Notes under the pieces: generated by a model
What the model was told of the DNA's origin: nothing
Seen by the model: only the letters and a program-made list of their open reading frames with translations
Database searches by the model: none
Made by a program: the position numbers and the translations under genes
NCBI GenBank assembly: GCA_035772405.1
Contig: JAYKKM010000380.1
Location: 62,001-126,000 of the forward strand
DNA from: Chrysogorgia sp. JL179-B06
Taxonomy: Eukaryota > Cnidaria > Anthozoa > Scleralcyonacea > Chrysogorgiidae
Direction of reading: 5' to 3'
DNA length: 64,000 bases
Shown: piece by piece, positions 1 through 7,770 of the stretch
How positions within the stretch are numbered: position 1 is the stretch's first letter
Layout: every line of letters starts with the position of its first letter

Positions 1-219
1 GCAGATTTCGACCTTTACGCCGCGTTTATTATGCATGCCGATAGAGGTTATGCAAATTACAACTTATTTATAAAACTGCAACCAAATGCCGTTGGCAAGC
101 TCGCATTTTACATCAAGGCGGTTATCACACGATTCGAACAGATGTCTCGAAGACGTCCTGCAAAACAACTAAACTCGAAGACACTGCAGAATTCTCTCAG
201 AGCAAATGTGTTAAGCTGG
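1..219 (+). pseudogene. Upstream exon (5' end outside window) of the SF3-helicase-like gene
   Basis: The frame is open from base 1 (first ATG at 31) to base 219, where a GTGAGT donor follows; without splicing it stops at 226-228. After removal of bases 220-302 it joins in phase 0 to the next open segment at 303. The encoded stretch is Lys/Arg-rich towards its end and matches no family I recognise. Whether the gene starts at base 31 or upstream of the window cannot be told. It is grouped with the downstream helicase segments because strand, phase and close spacing agree. Confidence is moderate because the intron is inferred from sequence only. Confidence 0.45.
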
Positions 220-302
220 GTGAGTTGATTAATATATTTTCAGCATTTCCCACGATTATTTGTCAGTAAACATATGAGTAACTCATTTTCCTTTTTAAAC
301 AG
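220..302 (+). other. Probable 83-bp GT-AG intron
   Basis: It starts with GTGAGT at 220, has a pyrimidine-rich stretch (near 290-298) and ends in AAACAG at 302. It is flanked on both sides by open frame in the same phase. An 83-bp length fits the other short introns seen in the window. Its presence means the helicase-like gene has been expressed as, or adapted to, a spliced eukaryotic transcript. Confidence 0.5.
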
Positions 303-1178
303 ATTACAAAAGAACTTCAAGCGGTTTCTATTAGAACTGTGTGGAGAGTTCAAAATGTCGATTTAGAATTGGCCAAACGACAACTGTGTTCGAAAAGACT
401 GGAACTGGACGATGTGATTTCAAATATCGACGGAGTCCAGTTCTTTTTTTCGTGTCTTACGGCTGTATCGTGCAACGCGAAAACGTCCAACGAGCAACAA
501 CAAGATACTATGTATCCAGGCGTTGCCTATTTTATAGTCTATAGGCCCACATCGACATGCAACGAAGACGTGCTATTTTCCAAGCTGCACAACCAGGACG
601 TGGATGTCAACGTTGCTAATATCCGCACCAGATCAAGGGGAGGATCGCAATGCGAAACGATGGAGAACGCTGCAAGGCAACTTTTTCAAGTGGTAAAAGA
701 CCATAAAAATGAAATGGTGCAACAAATGTGCGATGAATGCAACGCACATTGTTATGCTGCCGTGTCTTCTGAAACGTCGGCGGAAGTGGGAGCCTTGCAG
801 ACACCAAGTCAACCAAACCATTACCCCAACTGTCCATGTCGCGCCGTAGTGGTTGACGAGAGTGAGTTTGCCCTGAAACTGCATGTGGCCAGAACTAATC
901 TTGCGGCTGATGGAATGCGGCTGCAGTTTAACAACCTCGCGAAATATCATCCAGCCACGTCAGACGTTACATCGACGAGCGAAATCACCGAGACGCTGCG
1001 AAGAATACAAATAATTATGCACATTTCCAACCACGCCCTTCATCTCGGCTACGTCTACGCGAAGCCCGCGCAGGCACAAATTACTTTCGCCAAAATGATG
1101 GACGTCGATAGTTACCTGCAGAAGCTCTTGACCAACGATGCCATCAGGGACGATGTTCTTAAACACATGAATCCCTGA
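303..1178 (+). pseudogene. N-terminal region of the SF3-helicase-like protein
   Basis: This segment is open from 303, just after a splice acceptor, to a TGA at 1176-1178, about 291 codons. It contains several Cys pairs (the CDECNAHC stretch, then CPC about 35 residues later) that could bind metal, and a helical C-terminal part. I see no HUH endonuclease motif (His-hydrophobic-His plus catalytic Tyr), so this is not an obvious rolling-circle Rep domain. Codons continue in the neighbouring frame immediately after ~1175, and that frame is the one used by the helicase domain, so the TGA looks like the result of a one-base frame change rather than the natural end. Function of this part is unknown; in SF3 replication proteins the region before the ATPase usually binds origin DNA or helps form the ring. 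Confidence 0.5.
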
Positions 1179-1459
1179 GTAAAATTCTTTCGCACCCTGC
1201 TTGCGAGATTATTCAGCAACTGACGATAGACCTGGACCTCATTGAAGTCAGTGAAGGTTACTGTTTCCAAGTGTCCACCCGACGTTTTTCACGAATCCCT
1301 ATTCCAGATACAAACCTTGGACGCACATCACCCCGAGCATTCGTACCCTACGATTGTACCACGCCACCAACACCTGGGTTCTTTTGAGAAGGAATCCTCA
1401 ACTCTTTTCCTGACAGAGAAACGAGAGCAAATTTCCTAAATAAATTCTATCAATGTCTG
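1179..1459 (+). pseudogene. Linker of the SF3-helicase-like gene, broken by a TGA
   Basis: The frame of the downstream helicase domain can be followed upstream from 1460 to about 1175 with a single interruption, TGA at 1385-1387. No splice sites that would cleanly remove that stop were found. The simplest reading is that the two flanking open segments were once one coding region and that one frame change (~1175) and one stop have accumulated, or that there are base errors in the assembly. The restored product is not written here. Confidence 0.45.
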
Positions 1460-2956
1460 ATGGCATCCAAAATGCCGCACAAAGTGCGCAAGTTGGTCGT
1501 GGCTGGCCCAAAGGATTCTGGGAAAACATCTTGGGCGTCCATATTTCACCGACTGATCCCGGCCGGGAACATTGCTTCTGTCACGAGCGAACGGCAGTTT
1601 TCCGCAGCCATGATCACGGAACACACCCAACTCGTGCTCCTAGATGAATGGTCGGTTGACACGATGCAGTCTGATCTTGCGAAGACTATGTTGCAAGGAG
1701 GCTGGATGGTCACAGCTGTCAAGCACGAACCTCCCAGATGCGTATTCAACAACAGCCCGTATTATATAACAACGAACAATGTGCCAAACTTTGGAGCAGA
1801 AGATCAAAACATAAAGCGACGCATTACAGTCTTTGAGACCACGTCTTTGTCGCAAACCGTGCCAGGCGCGGACAGATGGATGTACGACCACGCCATGGAT
1901 TGTGTAGCGTGGATCGTTAGCGAAATCGAAGCCAACATCGACGTAGTGGATCGAGAGGAATTGTGGTACCAACCAGGGCGCGCTACTGCCAACACAATCG
2001 TAAACGAAGAGGGCGTGAACCTATTCCAATCATCCGCACTACGACAGATTGTTCGTGCCGACCTCGAGGAAGATATTCCAATAATGCGCACTGCAGCCGA
2101 TCCCATACATGACAGTTTCGCAGTGGAAGCAAACTACAGAAGTTTGGCCAAGAAAAGACGGTTGAGGATCATAACCAATTCTGATGATGATGATGATGAT
2201 GATAATCATGGTGGTGATAATGGTGGTGGTGATGATGATGATCATAGTGATAATGATGATGGTAATAATGATAATGGTGGTGGTGATGATGATGATCATA
2301 GTGATAATGATGATGGTAATAATGATAATGGTGGTGGTGATGATGATGATCATAGTGATAATGATGATGGTAATAATGATAATGGTGGTGGTGATGATGA
2401 TGATCATAGTGATAATGATGATGGTAATAATGATAATGGTGGTGGTGATGATGATGATCATAGTGATAATGATGATGGTAATAATGATGGTAGTTATTAT
2501 GATGATGATCATCACGATGATAATGCTGATGATGGTAATAATGATGATAACGATGATAATAATGATGATGATAACGATGATGGTAATGATGATGGTAATA
2601 ATGATGATGATAACGATGGTGGTAATGACGATGGTAACGATGATGGTAATGATGATGGTAACGATGGTGGTGATGATGATGGTAACGATGGTGGTGATGA
2701 TGATGATGATGATAAAGAGGAAACAGATGCTGCACACCAAGCAACAATGAAGGTGCCGCAATTGCCCAAGCCTACAAATCCGTCTGTGTGGGAACTAAAC
2801 AATGGCATCTATTTGGCTAAAGTGGCATACTTGATCGAAATTGCTTTTGACCCGTATAAAGATTTATCGCGAGTGCACGCCAGTCGTTTTTGGAGCGGCG
2901 CAGGAAAGCTCCAAAGCGCGAAAAGGATTTTTCGACAAAAGCGGACCCATACATAG
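1460..2956 (+). pseudogene. SF3 helicase-like ATPase domain with a long acidic Asp/Asn/Gly tail
   Basis: Counted from the ATG at 1460 (498 aa), the segment shows a Walker A motif GPKDSGKT (residues 16-23), Walker B LVLLDEW (58-64), a B'-like basic stretch around Lys88, motif C YYITTNN with Asn106, and a paired Arg (120-121) in the place of the arginine finger. This order and spacing is that of superfamily-3 helicases, the ring ATPases of parvovirus NS1, papillomavirus E1 and polyomavirus large T and of related genes in mobile elements. Such proteins unwind DNA at an origin. Residues ~240-415 are almost only Asp, Asn, Gly and His, from an expanded repeat. About 30 residues before the stop the frame appears to shift. 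It may be an endogenised small-DNA-virus gene, a gene of a mobile element, or a domesticated host gene; family search would decide. The start is uncertain because the same frame extends upstream. Confidence 0.72.
2179..2715 (+). repeat. GAT/GGT/AAT trinucleotide-rich coding repeat with five 54-bp units
   Basis: The tract is built of GAT, GGT and AAT codons. Bases 2222-2491 hold five near-identical 54-bp units starting at 2222, 2276, 2330, 2384 and 2438, each encoding an 18-residue Gly/Asp/Asn block. The rest (to ~2715) is a less regular GATGGTAACGAT-type repeat. All changes keep the frame, so either the tract expanded while the gene was coding or the repeat unit happens to be a multiple of three. 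The long open frames on the other strand and in other frames here are by-products of the repeat. Confidence 0.9.
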
Positions 2957-3240
2957 ACGCGTGGATGCTGGTGATCGGAGAAAAGCGTCAGGTTTTTGAT
3001 GTGCACGCGTTAGTGAGGGAGTATCCGCACACCTACAACCACGCCCAACGTGTACGTAAGATGGTAAATGTGCAAGTGCTACCTTGTTCCTGCCCCATTT
3101 CAAAGGCGATGATAGCAGACAGGGAAACAGCAGTGGAGGAGGAGACAGACGAAGATGTGGACAATGAAGGACAACCCCGTCGTCCATATTTGAGCTCTCA
3201 AACATATTGGACCAAGATTAAAAGTTGGAGGCCTTGGTGA
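2887..3240 (+). pseudogene. C-terminal segment of the SF3-helicase-like gene in a shifted frame
   Basis: A frame open from about 2887 to TGA at 3238-3240 takes over from the helicase frame near a run of five T (2887-2891). Its codons begin with a basic stretch, then a region containing DAWMLVIGEKRQVFDVHAL, a CSC pair and an acidic stretch. The content looks like real protein, whereas the helicase frame beyond this point becomes a short basic tail ending at 2956. This suggests a one-base indel in the T run; a small intron or programmed slippage are alternatives. No family recognised. Confidence 0.4.
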
Positions 3241-3551
3241 AACTGCTTTTTTCATGTTAAAATTTCTGTAAACATGTTAACTTTGTTTTGTCCTACATGT
3301 CCAGTTTTGTTATTAGATTTCTTAAATCGAAAAGGCGAAAGGTCCAAAAAATAGTTGAAACGTCAAGAAAACGTGTGTGTGTGTGTGATTACCCGCCTGA
3401 ATATTACTAACTATTTTATTGATTATAGTCTCAACGACGGGTTAGCATTGTTCGGTAGCCCGTCCGTTTAACAAAGTTTCATCTAAAAGTCCGATAGCCC
3501 GTGGTTATGAATATTAATAAAGTTTACTTTAATTTGAACGAAATTGAATAT
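3241..3551. other. Spacer between helicase-like gene and recombinase element
   Basis: There is no gene here. A (GT)n run lies at 3373-3387. Bases ~3434-3512 hold a degenerate copy of the hairpin module found inside the TIRs of the adjacent element (CGACGGG...CGGTAGCCCGT...GATAGCCCGTGG), so the element or a relative once extended further left, or a module was copied out. Confidence 0.6.
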
Positions 3552-3877
3552 TAGTCAAGTATTGATTTACCAAATATTTAATATAAATGTATAGGTAATA
3601 TATATATTCCTCGTTCTTTAAAATACCCCGCTTAATACAATTCTGAAAGAAAACAGTAATTTAGTGAAGTTTTAACAAGAACGAAAAATATATGTGATAA
3701 CATTCGATTTTTAAAAACCCCGCGTTAAATATCTGTCTTGATTCGGAAAATTAGGGTTTTTTTAAAGAACGACTCATCACATCACATACAATTGATTGTT
3801 TGCAACAACTTCGTCTATATCTCTTGATAGTTGGTGATTAACTGCATAGTACTTGGTGTTATGTATGTGTTGTGACT

Positions 3878-3906
3878 CACGGGCTACCGTAGTTCGGTAG
3901 CCCGTG
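3878..3906. promoter_or_regulatory. Perfect 12-5-12 inverted site, candidate recombinase binding site
   Basis: CACGGGCTACCG (3878-3889), spacer TAGTT, CGGTAGCCCGTG (3895-3906). Paired 11-13-bp inverted arms around a short spacer is the usual form of tyrosine recombinase core sites, although spacers are normally 6-8 bp. The same site is found at 6858-6886 and in weaker copies at 4031-4059, 4224-4252 and 6700-6728. Functional role is inferred. Confidence 0.55.
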
Positions 3907-4030
3907 CTTTTGATACGGTAGCCCGTCGGTATAGCCCGTTCATTTTACAAGGTTTATATCTAGTAGCCCGGTAGCCCGTGTTTATGAATAGCAATTAACT
4001 TTCGAATAATTTGCAATATATATTCTGTCC

Positions 4031-4059
4031 CACTGGCTACCATTGTTCGGTAGCCCGTG
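4031..4059. promoter_or_regulatory. Second, imperfect 12-5-12 inverted site of left TIR
   Basis: CACTGGCTACCA, spacer TTGTT, CGGTAGCCCGTG; mismatches lie in the left arm. The same changes are found in the mirror-image copy at 6700-6728 in the right TIR, so this is a distinct site type conserved between both ends rather than random decay. Confidence 0.5.
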
Positions 4060-4153
4060 CTTTTCACACGGTAGCCCGTCGGTAGCCCGTTCATTTTACA
4101 AGGTTTATATCTAGTAGCCCGGTAGCCCGTGTTTATGAATAGCAATTAACTTT

Positions 4154-4768
4154 CGAATAATTTGCATCAGCTAATTAATATGCTATTCTCATTGATATTT
4201 GGTGTGGTGTGTATGTTCTGTTCGACGGGCTACCGCAGTTCGGTATCCCGTGCTTTTAATACGGTATAGTCCGTCCATTTTACAAGGTTTTCATCTAGTA
4301 GCCAGGTAGCTCGTGGCTACATATCAATTCACTTTCGTTATTGATTTAAAATAACGTGCGTGTCACATACCCCTCGTTCTTTAAAATAATCCTTTTTCAC
4401 GATTCATGTGATTTAAAGCACTGAACTTGCCGTCTCATTTTGCGGAATAATCAATGCGTTTTTAACATTGTATGCAAATCCGTTCGCATTCCTTCGCGGG
4501 AAATACTTTTCTATTGTATACATACTGTAAATGGTTAAAGGAACTCTTTGTTCCGATTGTATTAACAAATGCACGTGTAAAGAAAGAATGCCTTATGCCT
4601 ACATTTATAAAATACACTGTGAGAAGTTTGACCATTTTGTTTATCAAACTAATCCCAGAGAGGCGTTTAGGATATAAATATACCGAGCAGGCGGCAGTAA
4701 AAGAAAAATATAATAAACAACGACGTACGTCGATGGCTCGCTAGTATACGTGGACACGTTGCCTTTCG
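4154..4768 (+). promoter_or_regulatory. Leader and putative promoter region of the recombinase gene
   Basis: It contains a third, degenerate hairpin module (4223-4335, core GACGGGCTACCG/CGGTATCCCGTG), then AT-rich DNA with a TATA-like TATAAATA at 4673-4680, about 95 bp before the first long-frame ATG (4769). An upstream mini-ORF (ATG GCT CGC TAG, 4733-4744) precedes it and repeats the ATGGCTCG start context of the main frame. The open frame 4472-4744 running into the mini-ORF has no recognisable domain and is not called. Confidence 0.4.
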
Positions 4769-5056
4769 ATGGCTCGTCCACACGCCACCGTTGATTGGAA
4801 GTCTCTGGACTGCGCTTTTAACAAACCAAGACGACTGCAGCTGCAGAAACATGAAGACGGCCTAGATCATTGCCCAGTTCCTAACTGCGACCACCCAGGG
4901 TTCGCTAGTCGCCGAGGCTGTCGAAAGCACGTCAAAGCGAAACATCCTTGGTACGCGTATTTCGACGAAAAACCAAAAATCGTTGTTCACACGGTGGAGC
5001 ACGTAGACCTGGTTAAATCGAACAGAAGTAGAGTACCCGTGCCTTGTTGCTCATGA
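4769..5056 (+). CDS. N-terminal C2H2-type zinc finger segment of the recombinase gene
   Basis: This 95-residue frame opens with ATG at 4769 and holds a C2H2-like finger: CPVPNCDHPGF, then H and H spaced as in RKHVKAKHP (residues ~31-55). Such fingers bind DNA. It ends at TGA 5054-5056, but the frame beyond is the very same frame as the recombinase and stays open to 6430. So the finger and recombinase were probably one ~553-residue protein, now split by one stop, or linked by stop-codon readthrough. ATG 4769 is chosen because it is the first ATG of the frame downstream of the TATA-like site. Confidence 0.6.
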   Translation: MARPHATVDWKSLDCAFNKPRRLQLQKHEDGLDHCPVPNCDHPGFASRRGCRKHVKAKHPWYAYFDEKPKIVVHTVEHVDLVKSNRSRVPVPCCS

Positions 5057-6430
5057 ATTCGCTCGTTCTTTCTCCCTTTGGCTACAAAGTACAACGGGAG
5101 GAGGAAAGGCGTTAAAGCAAGCGGAAATTTCGGTCACGCGAGCTTTAAAATTCCTCAAATTTTGTTGCGAACAGTCGGGCGAAGAAGAATCGACAGTGTT
5201 GTCGAGCGTTCAAATTGTCGATTATTTCCTGGCTCTTCTAAACTACTGACAGATTTCCTCGACTATCTTGAATCTGGATGGCAGATGGGCCAATCCGGCC
5301 GACTCGGCTACGTAACAGCTATTTGGGACCTACTTGACTTTCGTAAATTCAACTCACCACCTGGCTCCGTGCTTCAAAACTTTTCCGTGACTGAAGTGTA
5401 CATCAAACGAGCCAAGAAGTGTTTGAGCAAGCAAATGCGATCCCACTGGACAACCGACCTGGATATCGAAACATTGGAATCGCGCAGAAGCTGGGCGTCC
5501 CTAGGCGAGTTGCAGATGGTAGTTCCATTTCACATAGATCGCTACAAGAAGATTTTAGAAGAGTGCAGGAAAAATTCGAATATTCTAACGCCAAGCGATT
5601 TAACATTTGCCACGCGATTCCTTGCAGTGTTAATGTTTGTTAAAATAAAGGGTTGTCGGCCGATGACCTATCAACACTTGACGCTTGGGATGTTTGAAAG
5701 TGCGAAGAGCAACGGCGGCATGGTCGACCAAACTAGATTTAAAACGGCCAAAAAATATGGATTTGATTCATTATATTTTGACGAAATAAGTTTGGGTATC
5801 GTCGACGACTACGTACGTTTCGTCAGACCCTTACTTGAACCGCAATGTCATTACCTGCTCGTAAACCGAAACGGTGCGCAATTTCAAAAACTCACCGACC
5901 TTTTGAGCGTGTTAGTGTTTCAAGCAATAGGAAAGTACATTCATCCTACAAGATACAGACAAATTATAGAGACGGAAAGTGCCACGATGTTAAATGTCGA
6001 AGAACAACAGGTCATTTCAGAAGATCAGAAACACAGTTCGAACGTGGCCAGAGTGCATTACCAGAAACTACGATCTCGAGAGGTGGCCATACGAGGACGC
6101 AGGTGTATGGAAAAACTGCGTGGAAAAGAAGGCAAAGCGATGGACAGTTGCGTGGAGCAATTGAAAGACGAGTACTCGGAAGAAGAAAGCGATTCCAAAG
6201 AATGGAAACGTAATGCTATAGATGAGCGCAGTTGCGTTGAAAAGACAGCATCCCCAAAGCGTAAAATACCGGTGAAGTTTACCAAACAAGAAGATGATTA
6301 CATAAGAAGGGGGTGGACAATATTTGGACCACGCTGGTCATCCATCCTTCGCAACCCAGTCTTCCATTTCCACGAGCGGAGAGAAGCAAAAACCCTTCGA
6401 GTGAGAGCAGTTGCTTTGAAATTAATTTGA
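5057..6430 (+). CDS. Tyrosine recombinase with C-terminal telobox-like Myb/SANT domain
   Basis: Numbering from codon 5078 (450 aa; no ATG there, the frame continues from the zinc finger): residues ~50-150 form an N-terminal core-binding-like helical part; the catalytic domain has Arg194 in KGCRPMTYQHL, candidate beta-hairpin Lys at 222-226, H289-x-x-R292 in YIHPTRYRQ, His319 in DQKHSS and nucleophile Tyr328 in RVHYQK. The 36-residue gap from the second Arg to Tyr is typical. This is the complete R-K-H-R-H-Y set, so the enzyme may be active. It would cut, exchange and rejoin DNA through a covalent Tyr-DNA bond. Residues ~340-395 are charged linker. Residues ~400-446 resemble a Myb/SANT domain (FTKQEDDYIRRGW, GPRWSSIL, then FHERREAKTLRVRAVAL), closest in layout to telobox Myb domains of telomere-binding proteins. 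It stops at TGA 6428-6430 with AATAAA 47 bp later. Confidence 0.8.
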   Translation: MRSFFLPLATKYNGRRKGVKASGNFGHASFKIPQILLRTVGRRRIDSVVERSNCRLFPGSSKLLTDFLDYLESGWQMGQSGRLGYVTAIWDLLDFRKFNSPPGSVLQNFSVTEVYIKRAKKCLSKQMRSHWTTDLDIETLESRRSWASLGELQMVVPFHIDRYKKILEECRKNSNILTPSDLTFATRFLAVLMFVKIKGCRPMTYQHLTLGMFESAKSNGGMVDQTRFKTAKKYGFDSLYFDEISLGIVDDYVRFVRPLLEPQCHYLLVNRNGAQFQKLTDLLSVLVFQAIGKYIHPTRYRQIIETESATMLNVEEQQVISEDQKHSSNVARVHYQKLRSREVAIRGRRCMEKLRGKEGKAMDSCVEQLKDEYSEEESDSKEWKRNAIDERSCVEKTASPKRKIPVKFTKQEDDYIRRGWTIFGPRWSSILRNPVFHFHERREAKTLRVRAVALKLI

Positions 6431-6476
6431 AGTAAAACAGGAGTAAAATACTAGCTACCGCCTGTATATCTGTCAT

Positions 6477-6482
6477 AATAAA
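6477..6482 (+). promoter_or_regulatory. Poly(A) signal for the recombinase gene
   Basis: AATAAA lies 47 bp after the recombinase stop codon; a second AATAAA is at 6592-6597, just before the right TIR. Confidence 0.5.
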
Positions 6483-6605
6483 TAACGCGCTAAATTTACG
6501 ATGTGACATCGTTTCAGAATTCAACTTGTTTATTGCGTAAACATAAAGTGAAAAATAATCTGTCTATATGCCTCATTGTAAATTCTCTTAAAATAAAATA
6601 AGAGG

Positions 6606-7236
6606 AAAGTTAATTGCTATTCATAAACACGGGCTACCGGCCTACTAGATATAAACCTTGTAAAATGGACGGGCTACCGACGGGCTACCGTGTGAAAAGC
6701 ACGGGCTACCGAACAATGGTAGCCAGTGGGACAGAATATATAATCGTATATGCAAATTATTCGAAAGTTAATTGCTATTCATAAACACGGGCTACCGGCC
6801 TACTAGATATAAACCTTGTAAAATGGACGGGCTACCGACGGGCTACCGTATCAAAAGCACGGGCTACCGAACTACGGTAGCCCGTGGGTCACAACACGCA
6901 CATGACACCAAGTACTATGCATTAACCTACAGAAGAGGAGGCCATGAGTTAGTTCATCACCAACTATCAAAAGAGATAGACGAAGTTGTTGCAAACAACC
7001 AATTATATATATGATGTGGTCTTTAAAAAACATAATTTTCTGAATCAAGACAGGTATTTAATGCAAGGTTTTTAAAAAAACGAATGTTATATATACATAT
7101 AGTTTTCGTTCTCAGTAAAACCTCATTAAATTTCTGTTTCCTTTCAGAATTTTATTAAGCGGTGTTTTTTTAAAGAACGAGGAATATCTATTACCTATAC
7201 ATTTATATTAAATATTTGGTAAATCAATACTTACTA
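6606..7236 (-). repeat. Right terminal inverted repeat
   Basis: Reverse complement of the left TIR. It carries the mirrored modules, a perfect 12-5-12 site at 6858-6886 (spacer AACTA, the complement of the left TAGTT) and an imperfect one at 6700-6728. Compared with the left TIR it has a ~26-bp insertion near 6924-6950 and small indels. Confidence 0.85.
6858..6886. promoter_or_regulatory. Perfect 12-5-12 inverted site of the right TIR
   Basis: CACGGGCTACCG, spacer AACTA, CGGTAGCCCGTG. The spacer is asymmetric and appears as its complement in the left TIR, giving the two sites opposite orientation, as expected if they define the two ends of the element. Confidence 0.55.
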
Positions 7237-7560
7237 GCCTAAGATTAGAAACTGGGCGAAACGTTCCTTCTCAAGGGGAACAAACAGGTCCTATTTAGAA
7301 TAATTTAGGAACACCCTTTGCTGATGCGGAACGATTTGTTCCCCAAGTGCCGGCTGCCATAGTTCCTAAATGGGGAACCGATCGATCTGTTCCTATTTGG
7401 TGGAGCGGAACAAATCGTTCTCACGTTGAAAATGAGAACGACTTGTTCCTCTTTGATATGTTCCTTTTACGAAAGGAACAAACCGGGTCTGTTCCGAAAT
7501 CTAGCCGGAACAAACCATACGCTCGCATATCGTTCCGATTGATCAAAACAAAGGCAAACA
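7237..7560. repeat. Cluster of GGAACAAA / TTTGTTCC inverted motifs
   Basis: GGAACAAA or its complement recurs at 7267-7290, 7329-7342, 7407-7420, 7449-7456, 7478-7490 and 7512-7519. GAACGATTTGTTCC (7329-7342) and GGAACAAATCGTTC (7407-7420) are exact reverse complements, and GTTCTCA/TGAGAAC (7417-7423, 7433-7439) form another hairpin. The frame open at 7347-7586 merely reads through the repeats and is not called. Nature unknown; possibly a non-autonomous element. Confidence 0.5.
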
Positions 7561-7770
7561 GCGTTCGAAGATCAAATGAATTTTGACTCCCATTTGAGCA
7601 TATGCAGCTTATATGCTTTGTTTAACCGACAATGTTAAAGTAAGTGGACCTCTTGAGGTCTCGTATCGACGATTTAACACCAAAACAATAGAAATGCTTG
7701 CTCTGTAGCCCAAAACATCAACACAAATAAGAACAAGTTTAGGGAAGTGCCGACAAACAAAGTTGGTAAT
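7561..7770. other. Unassigned AT-rich DNA before the satellite
   Basis: I see no gene or repeat. Similarity to the satellite monomer starts at about 7771 (AACAAAGTTGGTAATAAAG). Confidence 0.5.

Larger units (their letters stand above)
3552..4153 (+). repeat. Left terminal inverted repeat
   Basis: It matches the reverse complement of 6606-7236. The outermost shared bases are TAGT(C)AAGTATTGATTTACC. Its inner half contains two tandem ~153-bp modules, each with a CGGGCTACCG/CGGTAGCCCG hairpin, further single GGTAGCCCG copies and a shared tail ending AATAGCAATTAACTTTC. Confidence 0.85.
3552..7236 (+). mobile_element. Tyrosine-recombinase element with long TIRs, zinc finger and Myb domain
   Basis: Bases ~3552-4153 are the reverse complement of ~6606-7236 with scattered differences and small indels, so the unit has terminal inverted repeats of about 600-630 bp. 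Its only gene is a tyrosine recombinase on the + strand (4769-6430). No DDE transposase, reverse transcriptase or polymerase is present. This combination is unlike classic Cryptons (recombinase, no TIRs) and DIRS/Ngaro retroelements (which need reverse transcriptase), so I call it Crypton-like but unclassified. The element ends beside the satellite-rich region. No convincing target-site duplication is visible, which is expected for tyrosine recombinases. The TIR divergence shows it is not a very recent insertion. Confidence 0.75.

Noticed and set aside
303..1178. HUH rolling-circle nuclease domain ahead of the SF3 helicase
   Set aside because: No His-hydrophobic-His plus Tyr motif set could be found.
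2039..2808. Long minus-strand and second plus-strand frames across the helicase gene
   Set aside because: Poly-Ile/Thr, poly-His/Tyr, poly-Met and poly-Ser products of the GAT/GGT repeat.
4472..4744. 90-codon frame before the recombinase gene
   Set aside because: AT-rich, no domain, overlaps the putative promoter and ends in the mini-ORF.
3541..7245. Target-site duplication of the recombinase element
   Set aside because: Only weak TAG-type similarity at the two ends; not convincing.
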